Shown piece by piece: positions 1-10,800 of a stretch of DNA of 64,000 bases; position 1 is the first letter of the stretch, and each line of letters opens with the position of its first letter. The DNA lies in assembly GCA_023897205.1 (NCBI GenBank), contig JAHWDD010000004.1, forward strand, positions 2,666,001-2,730,000, given 5' to 3'. This stretch comes from Exophiala sp. HKRS030. Lineage: Eukaryota > Ascomycota > Eurotiomycetes > Chaetothyriales > Herpotrichiellaceae. Both the position numbers and the translations under genes were made by a program. Under the pieces are notes generated by a model that saw only the letters and a list, made by a program, of their open reading frames with translations, did no database searches and was not told where the DNA came from.

Positions 1-2407
1 CCGTGTAGTTGTGTTGAGAACTTTTGCAGCCACTTCCCCAGCTTCCTGCCAATTGTTTGCATCAGTCAGCTGTTTCAACCAGAGTTCGCCTATCCTTCGC
101 TTTTCTTTCTCTGCGGCCGAAAACTTGCCCTTAGACTTCGCTTGTGCTGAGCTCGTCATGGAATTTGAATCATTGAAGAATTCAGCCAACGTCGCATGCT
201 GACGGCTTTTGTCGGGGCTTGAGAGTGTCCCTGTGGCAGATCTTGCTGTCGAGCTTGCTTTGGATGGAGTTGGAGGACTTTCTGTTTCGGGGCTTTCGAG
301 AGAGCTTCCTGCAGCTTCAGGATGATCATCGACTAGCTCCCATGCTTGCTGATAACGCTTAACACTTATCAGCCACTGCATCCTGTCATTGAGATTGCGC
401 TTGACCGCCACTATACAGTCATAGGGGCTGAGAATGAAGATCTTCATGCTTTGTGCCGTAGTCAGTGGTGTTTCTTCCTCCGTCGTAGCGTCAGCCGACC
501 CCAATCCAGGAATCCAGCCAGCTAGATATTTCCGATCCCTAGTACTTCCACGTTCCGGCCCAGTCGTGCCACTCTTGATGCTATCAGCACCACTGAAAAT
601 CCGATTCGCACCCAACATTCGTGGTCCAAACATGGTGGCATCCCAGACGCCTTGCCCTACAGTTTCCACTCCGGTGTAGAGACTTGAACCGACGGTACTC
701 ATGCCTGAGCCAAGTGCACCAAGATAGCCCTTTTGTACCATGAAGGATGGCACCCTGACTGGAGGGAGAACGCCTAGATGATAATCTGAGGCTGACAATG
801 TCTCATATCTACTCACGGTTAGAGTATCCGTGTCAATCTCCTCTTTGGTATGAATATCGACGAGACGCAGCTCCGGTTCTAATGCATTGTGACGCGTCCG
901 ACGGCCCTTTTTCCCTTCTCCATTACCTTGAGAGGCCAGGCTGGGCCCTTTCTTCTCCATATATGCAAGTACCAAAAGCAGATTTGGGGTATAAAGCGAA
1001 ATTCCAGATATAGTACAGTCATCAAATCGTATACTGTCGAAAGTTAGCAAATGCTCCTCCCGGAAATGAGTGTACTTGCATCGTAGCGACCTCTGCGCGT
1101 CCAGTTTTGTGCCCCGAGCCCTCTGCGGTCCCAGGATACACCTTGATGATCCAGGCTGAGTCTCCCCAGCCAACTAGAACCTCCTCCACTTTGACCTTGT
1201 TAAGGCCTGACTTCGATGGAGTTCCGTTGGCGGCGTTTGTAGGCGACTCATCAACGATCTCCAAGTTATCTCTGTCGATCCATTCAGCTCGAGCCTTCCA
1301 TACGCTCGCCATGTCTTCCCATCCTGGTCGAGCTGGTCTGTCGATGTGGCTCATCGTCTTCCATTCAGTTCCTGATTCGCTAGTATCTAGCTTCAATTGC
1401 GATCTCTTGATCTTGATGCCATGTTCATTGACCCAGAGAACGTATTTCCCGGAGAGGGACCACTTGACTGTGCTAATGATGCCTTCTCCACTGTGCAGGA
1501 CCTTGTCTGTACCCGTATTGGCACCCAGTCCTAGTGAGCCCAACCAGCCCGAGGCGGCCGCCGCCGTACCAGTTGTAGTCGCATTTGCGCTTTTCCCAGC
1601 CTGCCCTCCAGTTGTTAATACCAAACTACCAGCCTGGCCGCCAGACAAGTAGCTCCGGTCTGACTTGTATTCAGGCGAGAGTGCAACGCTCTGCACCGGC
1701 CGGCCGAAGTTGCGTAGTTGGACATCTCGAGCATCCACCAGCGAAGCGATACAGACATTACCGTCGATGGAGGACGTGGCTATGTAGATCTGGTTCGAAG
1801 GAGTATTCGGCACGGGTGGTAATTGTTGCTGCTGTTTCCCTTTCCCTGCAGGAGAGCCTGTGGGCGATCTACTCCTTGAGAGTGGATGATCAGCCGTCGG
1901 CTTGGGAGGAGGGTCTGGTCGAAGGATCGAGATAGGAGGAATGGGAGGGGATATTGAGATCGCAGATACGCTGGCGGTGTGCGCATGATATACTCTCAAC
2001 GGACTGAAGGTGGGCAAGGAGAAGACGTGCTGTTCCCTATGTCAGCCAGCATTTACAATAATGGAAAGAGGCTGGCTTACGATGTTCCCATTATGAGTTC
2101 CAACGATCTAGCGAGTATGTATATTAGGAGGAGTCTAGCATTTAGAGGGGCTGAGTTTTCTACTTGCCATTTTATCCCCTGCTACCAGGAAAGTACTTGT
2201 CGCATCTCCATTGCGATATATTGGGCTCACAGTTTTTGTCAAGGTGGCATATTTCAGCTGTGGCTCTTCCTCTTCTTCGTCTTCCTCGTCGTCTTGGGAC
2301 TCGTCCGCAGTCGACTCTGCTTTTGTGGGCTTCCCAGGCGTTTCGGTCTCATTTTGAGGCTTCTCCTCGTTGCCCGGCTCAGACGAGCCATCTCCAGCGG
2401 CCATCAA
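1..2407 (-). CDS. VPS41: Vps41-like HOPS subunit (3' part outside window)
   Basis: Vacuolar sorting protein of the HOPS tethering complex, acting in endosome/AP-3 to vacuole fusion. Exons on the minus strand: 2407-2168, 2107-2081 (only 27 nt), 2029-1080 and 1033-<1. The acidic N-terminus leads into LKYATLTKTVSPI, then VGTHNGNIHVFSLP, SSIDGNVCIAS and ISGISLYTPNLLLVLAY, all typical of the Vps41 N-terminal beta-propeller. It continues through SDYHLGVLPP to SPYDCIVAVKRNLNDRMQWL at the start of the alpha-solenoid. Introns 1 and 3 only keep frame with GC..AG boundaries (donor GCAAGT at 2167 and 1079); intron 2 is GT..AG (2080-2030). The C-terminal clathrin-repeat and RING parts lie beyond position 1. 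It is divergent from the DUF155 gene at 2672, sharing a 264-bp promoter region. Family call is firm; splice boundaries rest on frame and family pattern. Confidence 0.9.
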
Positions 2408-2671
2408 GGGGACAAGGTCAGGCGCTATCGCGTCATCTGTTCAAGAACTGCTAGAACGTGCTCATGCGGAGCAGTGCTGGCAGTCGAGACTCCAATACAG
2501 AATGACGAGCGCCGAGGGAAGTCCAAATGGCCACAAGATCCACCGTAGCACCTGCAAGACTTGTACTGCGAAACATTAGAATCATCAAGTGTGGTCGGGA
2601 AAGTTTTAAGATGCATGTATGCATTTCCGGGAAAATGCTTCGTTGCTCGGGTAGGTATGCATACGTGAAAC

Positions 2672-4072
2672 ATGCGCCCGACTTCGGTGCGGCCAACTTT
2701 GGCTTTGGGTAGTCAGTATGTCTGCTTAAGCTGTCGAAGGTCTGGCTACGACGCCGTCCGCCAGCCTGGCTTGCGCCCGCTCCATGCATCTCCCATATTC
2801 CAGCGTCCCCGGCGCCGGGAGTTCTTCTCCTCGAACCCTGCCCTTCTCAGCCAGTTTGCTCAGTTGAAAGATGATGCAAAAGAAGACACGGCATCCATAC
2901 AAGCGCAGAAGAGGAAAACAGCACGATCTGCCGGCACCAAAACCTCCCTGCGCAGGATCGGCCTCGAGGCACAACGTTCAAAAGCAGGCAATCTTGTCCG
3001 CTCGGGCGGAAAGCCCCAAGAGGATATTGGCACGCCCAAGTTGGTCACAGCATACGCCGTTGCCGATACATTCGACCTAAATAAAGTCGTCGATATCCTA
3101 CGCAGCAAGGGCTACGAGCCCGACCCTCTCGGCACCGGCCTCTTCCCCCAGGTCGTCCACGTTCAGATCCCTATATCTTCGATCTACCGCTCGACGAACC
3201 CAGCTGCCGTTGACCTTTCATCTACCGAGGTCGGAGATGCCTTCATATTCCCTTCCGGCACACTCGTCACCTGGGCACTTCCAGAAGGTTTCACATCGTA
3301 CTTTGCGACGCGGACGCTTCTGCCCGCGGCAGAAAATCCTCACAAAGAGCCTATCGAAACCGAAGATCTAGACTATATTGAAGATGCAACACGTAAAGAC
3401 AGCCTCATCCGGGGCGAGACAATCATACTAGGTACGAAGCACAACAACTCCGGCTCTGACCTGCCGGGTGAAGAGTTTCAGTACCAATCGGTGGACACGG
3501 TGCTCACCAAGATCGCCTTCTCGTCTGGCTTCGCACGTAGCACGAAACTGGCAGTTCTCGAGACAAACTTGTCCACATATCTCACTTCGACCGCCGACAT
3601 TCCCGCTCTTCTTTCCAAAGGCTCGCGCCTCCCCTTCAAATTGTCCCGTGGTTTCATCCTGCGCAAGACAGGCCAACTTCTTCTCCTCCGCGCCCAACTG
3701 AACCTCTACTCCGAGCTCACGGACTCGTTGCCGGACATATTCTGGGATTCTCGCCACGATTTGAATCTGGAAAACTATTACGACCAAGTTGGCCGGGCTT
3801 TGGACGTCGGGATCCGAATCAAGGTGTTGAACGAGAAGATGGACTATGCCGCGGAGATCGCCACCGTTCTTCGGGAGAGATTGAGCGAGAAGCACGGCTT
3901 GTTCCTCGAGTGGATGATCATCGTGCTCATCGCAGTCGAGGTCGGCTTTGAGGTTTTGCGATTATGGAAAGAAGGGTTCTGGGAGGAGGTTTGGGAAGAC
4001 GGCAGGAGAAGAGGCCGCCACTCCTCTAAGAAACAAGAGACAGATAGAATTTTGGAGGAGGGCGATGAATAG
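2672..4072 (+). CDS. RMD1/Mrx10-like mitochondrial DUF155 protein
   Basis: Single-exon gene of 466 residues. The first ~110 residues are basic and Arg/Ser-rich (start MRPTSVRPTLALG, later RRREFFSSNP), as expected of a mitochondrial presequence. The body carries the DUF155 (RMD1/RMND1/Mrx10) pattern: TAYAVADTFDLNKVVDILRS, GDAFIFPSGTLVTWALP, AFSSGFARSTKLAVLE, and the C-terminal EKHGLFLEWMIIVLIAVEV membrane helix near residues 405-430. Known members anchor the mitochondrial translation machinery at the inner membrane (RMND1, yeast Mrx10) or act in sporulation (Rmd1). The presequence favours the Mrx10/RMND1 branch, which is inference. Start chosen as the first ATG giving the presequence. Confidence 0.85.
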   Translation: MRPTSVRPTLALGSQYVCLSCRRSGYDAVRQPGLRPLHASPIFQRPRRREFFSSNPALLSQFAQLKDDAKEDTASIQAQKRKTARSAGTKTSLRRIGLEAQRSKAGNLVRSGGKPQEDIGTPKLVTAYAVADTFDLNKVVDILRSKGYEPDPLGTGLFPQVVHVQIPISSIYRSTNPAAVDLSSTEVGDAFIFPSGTLVTWALPEGFTSYFATRTLLPAAENPHKEPIETEDLDYIEDATRKDSLIRGETIILGTKHNNSGSDLPGEEFQYQSVDTVLTKIAFSSGFARSTKLAVLETNLSTYLTSTADIPALLSKGSRLPFKLSRGFILRKTGQLLLLRAQLNLYSELTDSLPDIFWDSRHDLNLENYYDQVGRALDVGIRIKVLNEKMDYAAEIATVLRERLSEKHGLFLEWMIIVLIAVEVGFEVLRLWKEGFWEEVWEDGRRRGRHSSKKQETDRILEEGDE

Positions 4073-4489
4073 TCATGTAGATGTGTATAGAAACGTATCT
4101 AGATACCCAACTCACAATATTGATGTCACTCCCGACACAGAACAAGACTGACAGGTCTGCTCTACCTAAACCTTTGACTCTCTGCTAGTGGCATTCACAC
4201 GCTGTAACATTTGACGTGAGAGGGAAGTGAGACTTTTGTGTTGTGATCGCCACGCTTTGCCTGTCGCTTTCTTGTCTCCATCGTCGCAGGACTACAACAG
4301 AGTATGTCATACTCCCCAAAGGAAGCCGGGCTGAGTCCACGACGGGAAAAATTTCAGACTAATATCAACCGAGAATTAACCGACAGCCTCGTGCAGAGAC
4401 AAGGCGGAACACTTCAGGAGTAAAGGGCTTGTTGTTTGTCGTCAGGCTAGAGCATGAATAAGGGTCACAGAAGCAAGCATGGCCAACAA

Positions 4490-4536
<47 letters not shown>

Positions 4537-5078
4537 GTAGCACAACATAACTTGATTGTGTTGTTTTTCTGTCGAGTCTTCAAACCATCGAGTCCATATA
4601 CAATAAGCATCGGTTGGCAAGATCGTCAAAGACGGAGCAAAGTTCAGCATGCACGAACGAATAGATCTCTCAAAGGAGTAGAAGATGTTTGTGTGGAATA
4701 GAATTTGTTTTTGTTATTATGGAAGTCAAGGTACCTTTTGTTATGGAAACACGTTGTGATGCGAACCGTATTAGGTTGCAATAGCAATTAGACCGATCCT
4801 TCATCCAACTTGCAGAGGCGCTTTACACCCATGACCACGAATGTCCACCAAACCAATTGGCCGAGCTTGAAAACATAGTGAAGAATGTGGCAACCCAAGT
4901 GCAATTGTGGTGAACCACCCCTTTGGAAAACATTTGTAAAAGCTCTTTTGTGACCTTGACTCCAGTGAAAATCTCATTTGATGAGATCTATTACTGACTC
5001 CACTTGCAGATGCGTATGTAGCATGTTGATTACATGGCAGACATAGCTGCAAAGAGTGTCAGAGTATCATGTGCACAC
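4073..5078. other. Intergenic, no gene seen
   Basis: Space between two convergent genes. Apart from the CAACAG microsatellite at 4484-4537, I see no coding pattern, splice-linked exon chain, tRNA or other RNA gene on either strand. Confidence 0.6.
4484..4537. repeat. (CAACAG)n microsatellite
   Basis: About nine near-perfect copies of the hexamer CAACAG, flanked by CAA and CAG triplets. It would encode poly-Gln/Asn on the plus strand or poly-Cys/Val-Ala on the minus strand, but no supported gene contains it. Confidence 0.9.
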
Positions 5079-5947
5079 TTAGGCCATGACCAAGACAGCA
5101 AGAAGACCAAAGAGGCCCAAGCCGACATGGATACCTGCAGTGCCAGCAACATTAGCAGTGGGCGCAGGCGGAGTAGTGACAGTGGCATGGGTGTTGCTTC
5201 CGGTGGGAGTATTGGTGGTCATCGGAGTGGTCTCGGAGGATGTTGTCTCGATGCCAGTGCTGGGTCCAGGTGTGGTGACGACATTGGTGGTCTCAGCAGT
5301 TGGAGTGGTCGCGACAGTGTTCACCTCAGGAGTGGTGACTGCAGGGGTGGTGACCTCAGTGGCTGGAACACTTGCAGTGGCAACCGAAGTCTCTGAAGTG
5401 ACAACGGTGTTAGTGAACACAGGAGTGGTCAGAGGGGTAGTCGCAGCAGTAGCCGAGGTTCCAGTGGTTCCGACTGCAGGTGGCATGTAGGTAGAGAAGA
5501 CAGTCGACATGATGGTAGTAGATGGTTCGCCATAGGGAGCAAAGGTAGGACCACAGTCGGCAGTAGTGGTGACAGTGACGGTATCTGAGAAAGAATTGAA
5601 ATCAGTCAAGAAACTTTCATGAAGAGGCAACGCAATTTGGCTTACCACGAGGAACGAGTTTGACAAGGTCTTTGATCTCTCCCAATGGGACACCACGTGC
5701 TGCAAAAATCAGTCAGTTTTTTTTGAAAGATTTCAGGAAAGGATCTCAATCATTGCTTCTCACCTTGAAGAGCAGCAATGACTTTGTCATTGGCATTCGG
5801 AACTCCATCATTGGGGCCCTCTTTGAGAGCGGCAGCTAATTTTCAGTCAGTGAGGGAAGGTTCAAAGTGAATTTGGACGCGAATCTTACCAGAACCGAAG
5901 ACATTCATGTCAAAGGCGGCAAGAGCGATGAAGTGTTCGGCCTTCAT
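5079..5947 (-). CDS. Thr-rich GPI-anchored cell-wall protein
   Basis: Four exons on the minus strand joined by three short phase-1 introns. The start ATG at 5947 reads MKAEHFIALAAFDMNVFGS; the later exons give AAALKEGPNDGVPNANDKV, ARGVPLGEIKDLVKLVPR, then DTVTVTTTADCGPTFAPYG. The last ~140 residues are very rich in Thr, Ser, Pro and Val (repeats of VTTP and TTP), an O-mannosylated stalk. The C-terminus is a hydrophobic tail, HVGLGLFGLLAVLVMA, after a small-residue region (NVAGTAG), the layout of a GPI-attachment signal. The N-terminal signal is weak: its hydrophobic stretch is short. Function is unknown; a surface or wall role follows from the architecture. Confidence 0.7.
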
Positions 5948-7541
5948 GTTGAAGATGCGAACGGGATGAGATTGGATGATGGTAGAAGGTATTGAGTAAG
6001 AGTTGATGATGATGATGGATATCCAAGGCTGATGGAGTCTGGATCCAAAAGAGACAGAGAAGATTGAGGTGATGGGTAGAATAGAAGGGTAAGTTCAAAT
6101 TTTGGCGGGAGAAGAACGTGGGAGGTTTATGTAGTTCCAAAACAGTGCCTCAGATCGACCCAGGATGGATCTAACCTCGTTCGGCGGCGTAAATCGATCC
6201 TGTGCTCTGATTTGCCGCAAGTCGATGAGAGGCAGGAGCGACAGTGATCTTGGCGACGCTTTTTGTGATCTGAAGAGGCCTTGATTGATCAGAGGCAGAG
6301 AGTTGATTGATCTCGCAGTGTGACGAGGTGCGTTGGGCTGATCAGTTTCATCCAGTATGCATGCACCCGGTGGCAGTAAATCGACAATTACAAACAGCAA
6401 AAGCCCAGATCAGAGTGTGTCTGTAATATTCACTTACTGCTGCTCATTTCGTCCAACGTAATTAGCAGGCTCACCTTTGTGATATGTCTGATAGATGGTC
6501 TGCTGGCTAGTCAATCTATGGAACCTGATCGCCAGACCCAAAGAGGCTGGAGTGCCTCGCTTCGGCTACCTGCACAGGCTCATCTCGACCTTCCCACCTT
6601 TTTCACAGATCTGACACACTCCTCCACGGTAAGAGAGGCTTCTTGTACCACAGATTCACACGGCCCCTGTGTTGCTTTGTCGGATTACAGTTATCATTGT
6701 GATACGAAAGAAAGAGAAGTCTAGATATGAGGTGGTCAAAGAAGAAATGGCGATCTGCTTAGCGCCGGCTATAGCCGAAGGCGCTAAGCCTATATAATCG
6801 ATAGCGCCTCGCCTGGCATATCTTATCCTCAACGAGGCTATGACAGAGGAGGAGACACGATGAGGACCTGTGCACGTGTTGCTGGACAAGAGATTGTGTT
6901 CATGGATATGTAGAGAGCGCAGATTACTGCAAATCATTCTTGTATCTCGTATTGGCTTCATGTATAGGTAATCTTGCTGAGAACAAGGCTTTGTTCAGAG
7001 CCCGAGAACTTGCCACACTGTCGCTCATGAGTAGAAAACTATGCTTAATGCTTTGAGATATTCGCTACCACCTGTGCTCGTGAATAAAGGTATCGCTCTT
7101 GTCACCTCCCGCATCTCTTGATAGAATGCATACATCACGAAAGCTACTTCAGAGGACAACTAAGCTAGCAAGACAGTCAACTTTATCTGAAAGAGCATGT
7201 GTTGAGTATGGTGAATGAAATCTCTAGAGCTGGTTTGGTAGGCTACCTGTGATGGCAACGACGTGTATATCTATGTACGGACCGAGTCTGAAGTAGCAGT
7301 ATGCAGGAACGCCGTGCAACGACTCACTGGGAGTAATACGAGTATGGCGCCGGCTTTACGAGGTGCATCCGGCTAAACCGCGGGTGAAATTGCGGGAAGA
7401 TTGCCAATGTCCTTGCTGTCGTGGCCGTAATTTGGGACAGGGTCTTCCAAGGTTAATATAGCCATTGCCCAGTGCTGTATCGCCGAATGCAAACATTCAA
7501 CATAATCTAGTACCAAAGTCGCCCAAAGCCAGGTTGCGTGG
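5948..7541. other. Intergenic, no gene seen
   Basis: About 1.6 kb upstream of both flanking genes. No multi-exon model could be assembled. It contains the nested inverted repeats at 6757-6808 described separately, and nothing else recognised. Confidence 0.55.
6757..6808. repeat. Nested GGCGCTA / TAGCGCC inverted repeats
   Basis: A perfect 10-bp inverted repeat (GCTTAGCGCC at 6757-6766, GGCGCTAAGC at 6780-6789) encloses a second palindrome, GGCTATAGCC, at 6767-6776. A third half-site, TAGCGCC at 6802-6808, pairs again with GGCGCTA at 6780-6786. No coding sequence surrounds it. It could be a hairpin or dimeric binding site, or a mobile-element relic; function not known. Confidence 0.7.
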
Positions 7542-7925
7542 ATGCACCCTTTCTCCTCCTTGACTATCGCCATCTTCGTTGCTGGGTACATTACAGCGCG
7601 TTGGGATCTTGTCACAAGACTCTACGAACTCTCCGTATTTGCTTGGGACCACGGCGTTGTGGTAAGTGTGATCTCAGTGTTCCTGTGACCAAGCTGATAT
7701 GAATGCGCAGGCTCGAGCCACGCGAGGCTTTGCCATCCTTACCTTAATTTTCATCGCCCTCGCAATCCCCCTAGATCGCCTTGCTGCGCACGAAGGAACA
7801 GTTGTGAGTCCGAGGTATTGTTGGAGCATAAGATTACAAAGAAACTGAATGGTATGCAGCATCCGCGAATGCCTGCGCATGGAATATCAGCGCGAGAACA
7901 ACTACGCCGACGGGGTTCTTTTTGA
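7542..7925 (+). CDS. Small two-helix membrane protein directly upstream of GPI1
   Basis: Three exons, 7542-7661, 7711-7803 and 7860-7925, all joined in phase 0 with good GTAAGT/GTGAGT donors, give 92 residues. Helix 1 spans about residues 4-20 (FSSLTIAIFVAGYITAR). An amphipathic stretch follows (WDLVTRLYELSVFAWDHGVV), then helix 2 at about 46-61 (GFAILTLIFIALAIPLDRL) and a basic tail ending REQLRRRGSF. I do not recognise the family. The stop codon lies only 19 nt before the GPI1 ATG at 7945, leaving no room for a separate terminator and promoter, so the two are probably on one transcript or overlapping transcripts. A link to GPI-anchor synthesis is inferred from position and size only. Confidence 0.65.
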
Positions 7926-7944
7926 GCCTTGACACAATGCTATC

Positions 7945-10218
7945 ATGGTTGAGAGCAACGATGGCATGCTACGAGTATTCTGGCCAAACAGCCTTACTCG
8001 GACAACTACACCTGGTGTAATTGTAGGATGGAGGAATTCAGAACTGGATTTGTTTGTCATCACGGTTCTTGAAGATGTCGAGGTATTCTTTTCCGAGAAG
8101 AACTTTTGCGCACACGTCTAATTGGCACAGGTACGCAGCGTGGAGAGCGCTCTTCGAATGGGCACTCTATTTCGTGACAGCCCATACCCGGTGGTACGAA
8201 TATTCCAGTTATGTGACCGCACGAATATGTACGTCTTGGGCACTCTGAATTATCCGGATCTGCCAGATTGCTTCGAACCCAGCAAGATCTGCGCTTTTAC
8301 CGTTCCTGGCGCGAAACGGCCTTACATCTATTGCCCGCCCGATTCAGGATTATCTGTGCAAATAGTTCTTTTCGACCCGCCGAACCCAACCCAGATGCAA
8401 TACATGTCTCTTGAGCCTATGTCACTGGCCCTCGGTCGTACAGCTCAGAGGCCTCGGTGGCTCGCAGATGAAGTCGAGATGCAGGAAGAGAAAGAGAAGG
8501 ATAGAGTGAATCATTTGGTTGCTAAATTGCGGTTTCACACCGTCGTCAGACATGCGCCAACAAGAAAAGAAATGGCCCTCACATCGATTCTCCGTCAAAT
8601 TAATTGTGCGCAAGAGGTGGCAGACCTGCTGCAAAAGAATACTCCCCTGGTAGGCCCACGGAGGAAAAGAAGCCTGTCAGTCAGTGAGAGAGTCGTCGAA
8701 TCCGCCCAGTCACTCTACACCTTTGCAGCATGGTCACTTTGGACTCTCTTCATGACTTACGCCTTCCCGACCGTGTTATACCTCTTCAAAATTGCCATCA
8801 TTGGTCACCGCATGCTTGCCGAGGGTGTCTTGCAAGTTCTTGAGTGGCCATTGCCTCTGAAACGACTACACTTGCCAGAAACTCGTCAACCTATCAATGG
8901 TGTATTCGCCCTGAAAGACATCTCAGCATGCTGCCAGCAAGTCCACTTACGACTACAACAATTTTCATATTATCCAACGCAATACTCCCTGCTCCGACGA
9001 CGTCATGCAACGTGGTCATCCTTTCCTACTACCAACAGCGACTACATCCGTTTCTACAACTCTCTCTGGCTAGTTGCTAACGATGTCATCATCGGGATCG
9101 CTCTCGGAAGCTTTTTGAGTGATAATGCAGCAGCCACTGCGCAGTTTATTGGGACCGTTCTCAATGAATATACAGTTGAAGGACTAAAACGCGTCATACG
9201 ATGGCTCATGTCGTATCCTGGTGGCCTGAAATTGAACACCGAACTCGCCGCGTTCATGGGCGATTTGTTCTTGTGGGTCATTGAGTATTGGTCCTCGACC
9301 ACAGTGATGTTGATCCTGCCAAGATTGCCTATGATTGTCTACTTCATCGCCTTCTCCTCTTTTGCTGGAGCCAGCATGCCTATCGCCATTCTCTCGGATC
9401 TCCTTAGTCTGACGACAATCCACATCTATTCCTTCTACGTCGCCAGTGCGCGTATCTTCAATTGGCAACTGACCATCATTGTCAGTTTGTTTCACCTTTT
9501 TCGTGGAAAGAAACGAAACGTCCTCCGCAACAGAATTGATAATTGCGACTACGACCTCGACCAACTTCTACTCGGGACAATCTTGTTCACGTTGTTGTTC
9601 TTCCTGCTGCCCACTGTTGTGGTGTTTTATCTTACGTTTGCACTTGCGCGGATGGCGATAATTTCTCTGAAAGCGACATTAGATACATGTTTGGCCTGTC
9701 TGAATCACTTCCCCCTGTTTGCTCTGATGCTCAGAATCAAGGACAGTAAAAGACTTCCAGGTGGTGTTCATTTTCAACTTCTGGACACAGAGCAGTCCCA
9801 ACTACCGCGCCAAAGTGGTACAGAGCACTCCGACAGCGCATCTAGGGACAACGGCGAAGACGAAGATGACGAAGCGTTGGCCACAAGTGTAGCCTACATC
9901 AGACTGTCGTCTACGCCACTGTCTCTTCGCCAAATTTTCGAGCAATATTTCCAGCTTGGGTCTCGCATTCGCCAACACTATCTTTCCCCAAAGGTCATCT
10001 TCCGGCTCTGCTCCGGTCGCTTTGTGCCGCCTCTTGGTAGAAGTGAGATGTACGGACTGCAATACTCTGTCCTCCCCCGAGAACGAGCAACAATTTCTGA
10101 GGTGTGGAAAAACCTGAGTGAGTCGCAAACGACTCCAGTCAATGGGGTGGTAGCAAAGCCTCTGGATCGACACTCCTCATTAGAAACGCTCGGAAGGGCA
10201 ACGAGTAGACGGTGGTAG
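7945..10218 (+). CDS. GPI1: GPI1 / PIG-Q subunit of GPI-GlcNAc transferase
   Basis: Exons 7945-8082 and 8131-10218 (48-nt intron) encode 741 residues. Gpi1 is a membrane subunit of the ER complex that transfers GlcNAc to phosphatidylinositol, the first step of GPI-anchor synthesis. Recognisable family blocks are MLRVFWPNS and GVIVGWRNSELD at the N-terminus, RMGTLFRDSPYPVVRI, then in the core YYPTQYSLLRRRH, NSLWLVANDVIIG, SYPGGLKLNTELAAFMGDLF, SDLLSLTTIHIYSFYVASAR, LFRGKKRNVLRNRIDNCDYD and DQLLLGTILFTLLFFLLPTV. Several hydrophobic helices lie between about residues 230 and 620, followed by an acidic linker and a hydrophilic tail. The first ATG (7945) was chosen because the N-terminal block is family-like; an in-frame ATG at 7966 is an alternative. 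Confidence 0.95.
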
Positions 10219-10523
10219 TAGGTTTGTGATCAATGTAAATTCATTCTCAAGGCACAGATTAGCCACAGCGCTTGATTTAAAGGAAGTAGCAGCATTTTCG
10301 TAGCGTTCTTCCCCATTTCCGACTTCTTGCTTACGTCATTCAATGGCATCTGTTGATACGATACTCGGACCCTCCTTGATGTTGCTCCTCCGTCTTCTTC
10401 TTCGTCTCCATCTTCATTTTTGAAGCGTATATTACCCGCAGGCACTCGTCACATAAAAGTAATTACTGTCTGCTCCTCACGGGTCCGCTTCCGACCGTGA
10501 GTCCCTCCCGAGGCGTTGAAACC

Positions 10524-10800
10524 ATGGCCAAATGTCCGAATTGTGGTGGACGCGTCGACGTAACGAAGGATGGAGACTGGGGTCATTGCGCTGACTGTAT
10601 GTGTTATCCTGCCGGTTGCGCACTCGAATGCATAGGAGCAAATACTGACGAAGGTAAACAGGCAACAACGTGAGGGGTTTAAATGTCCAGGTGATGCTTT
10701 CGGAGACTGATTCATTCGACAGATAATTGAAATCAAGGAAGAAGATAAGGAACAAGAAGCAGCTAAAGGATCAACCTCAACGTCCGAAGTGAAGAAATAA
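10524..10800 (+). CDS. 59-residue zinc-ribbon protein
   Basis: Three tiny exons (10524-10596, 10662-10690, 10723-10800) give MAKCPNCGGRVDVTKDGDWG, then HCADCNNVRGLNV, then an acidic and Lys-rich tail ending STSTSEVKK. The paired CPNC and CADC motifs, about 18 residues apart, fit a single structural zinc ribbon. The ATG sits in a strong fungal start context (AAACCATGG). The second intron would be only 32 nt (10691-10722), which is unusually short; if it is retained, the protein ends 11 codons later as VMLSETDSFDR. I do not recognise an orthologue. It is too small for enzymatic activity and is more likely an adaptor or a metal- or nucleic-acid-binding module. Confidence 0.5.

Noticed and set aside
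4465..4650. Poly-Cys minus-strand frame
   Set aside because: Generated by the CAACAG microsatellite; no gene structure around it.
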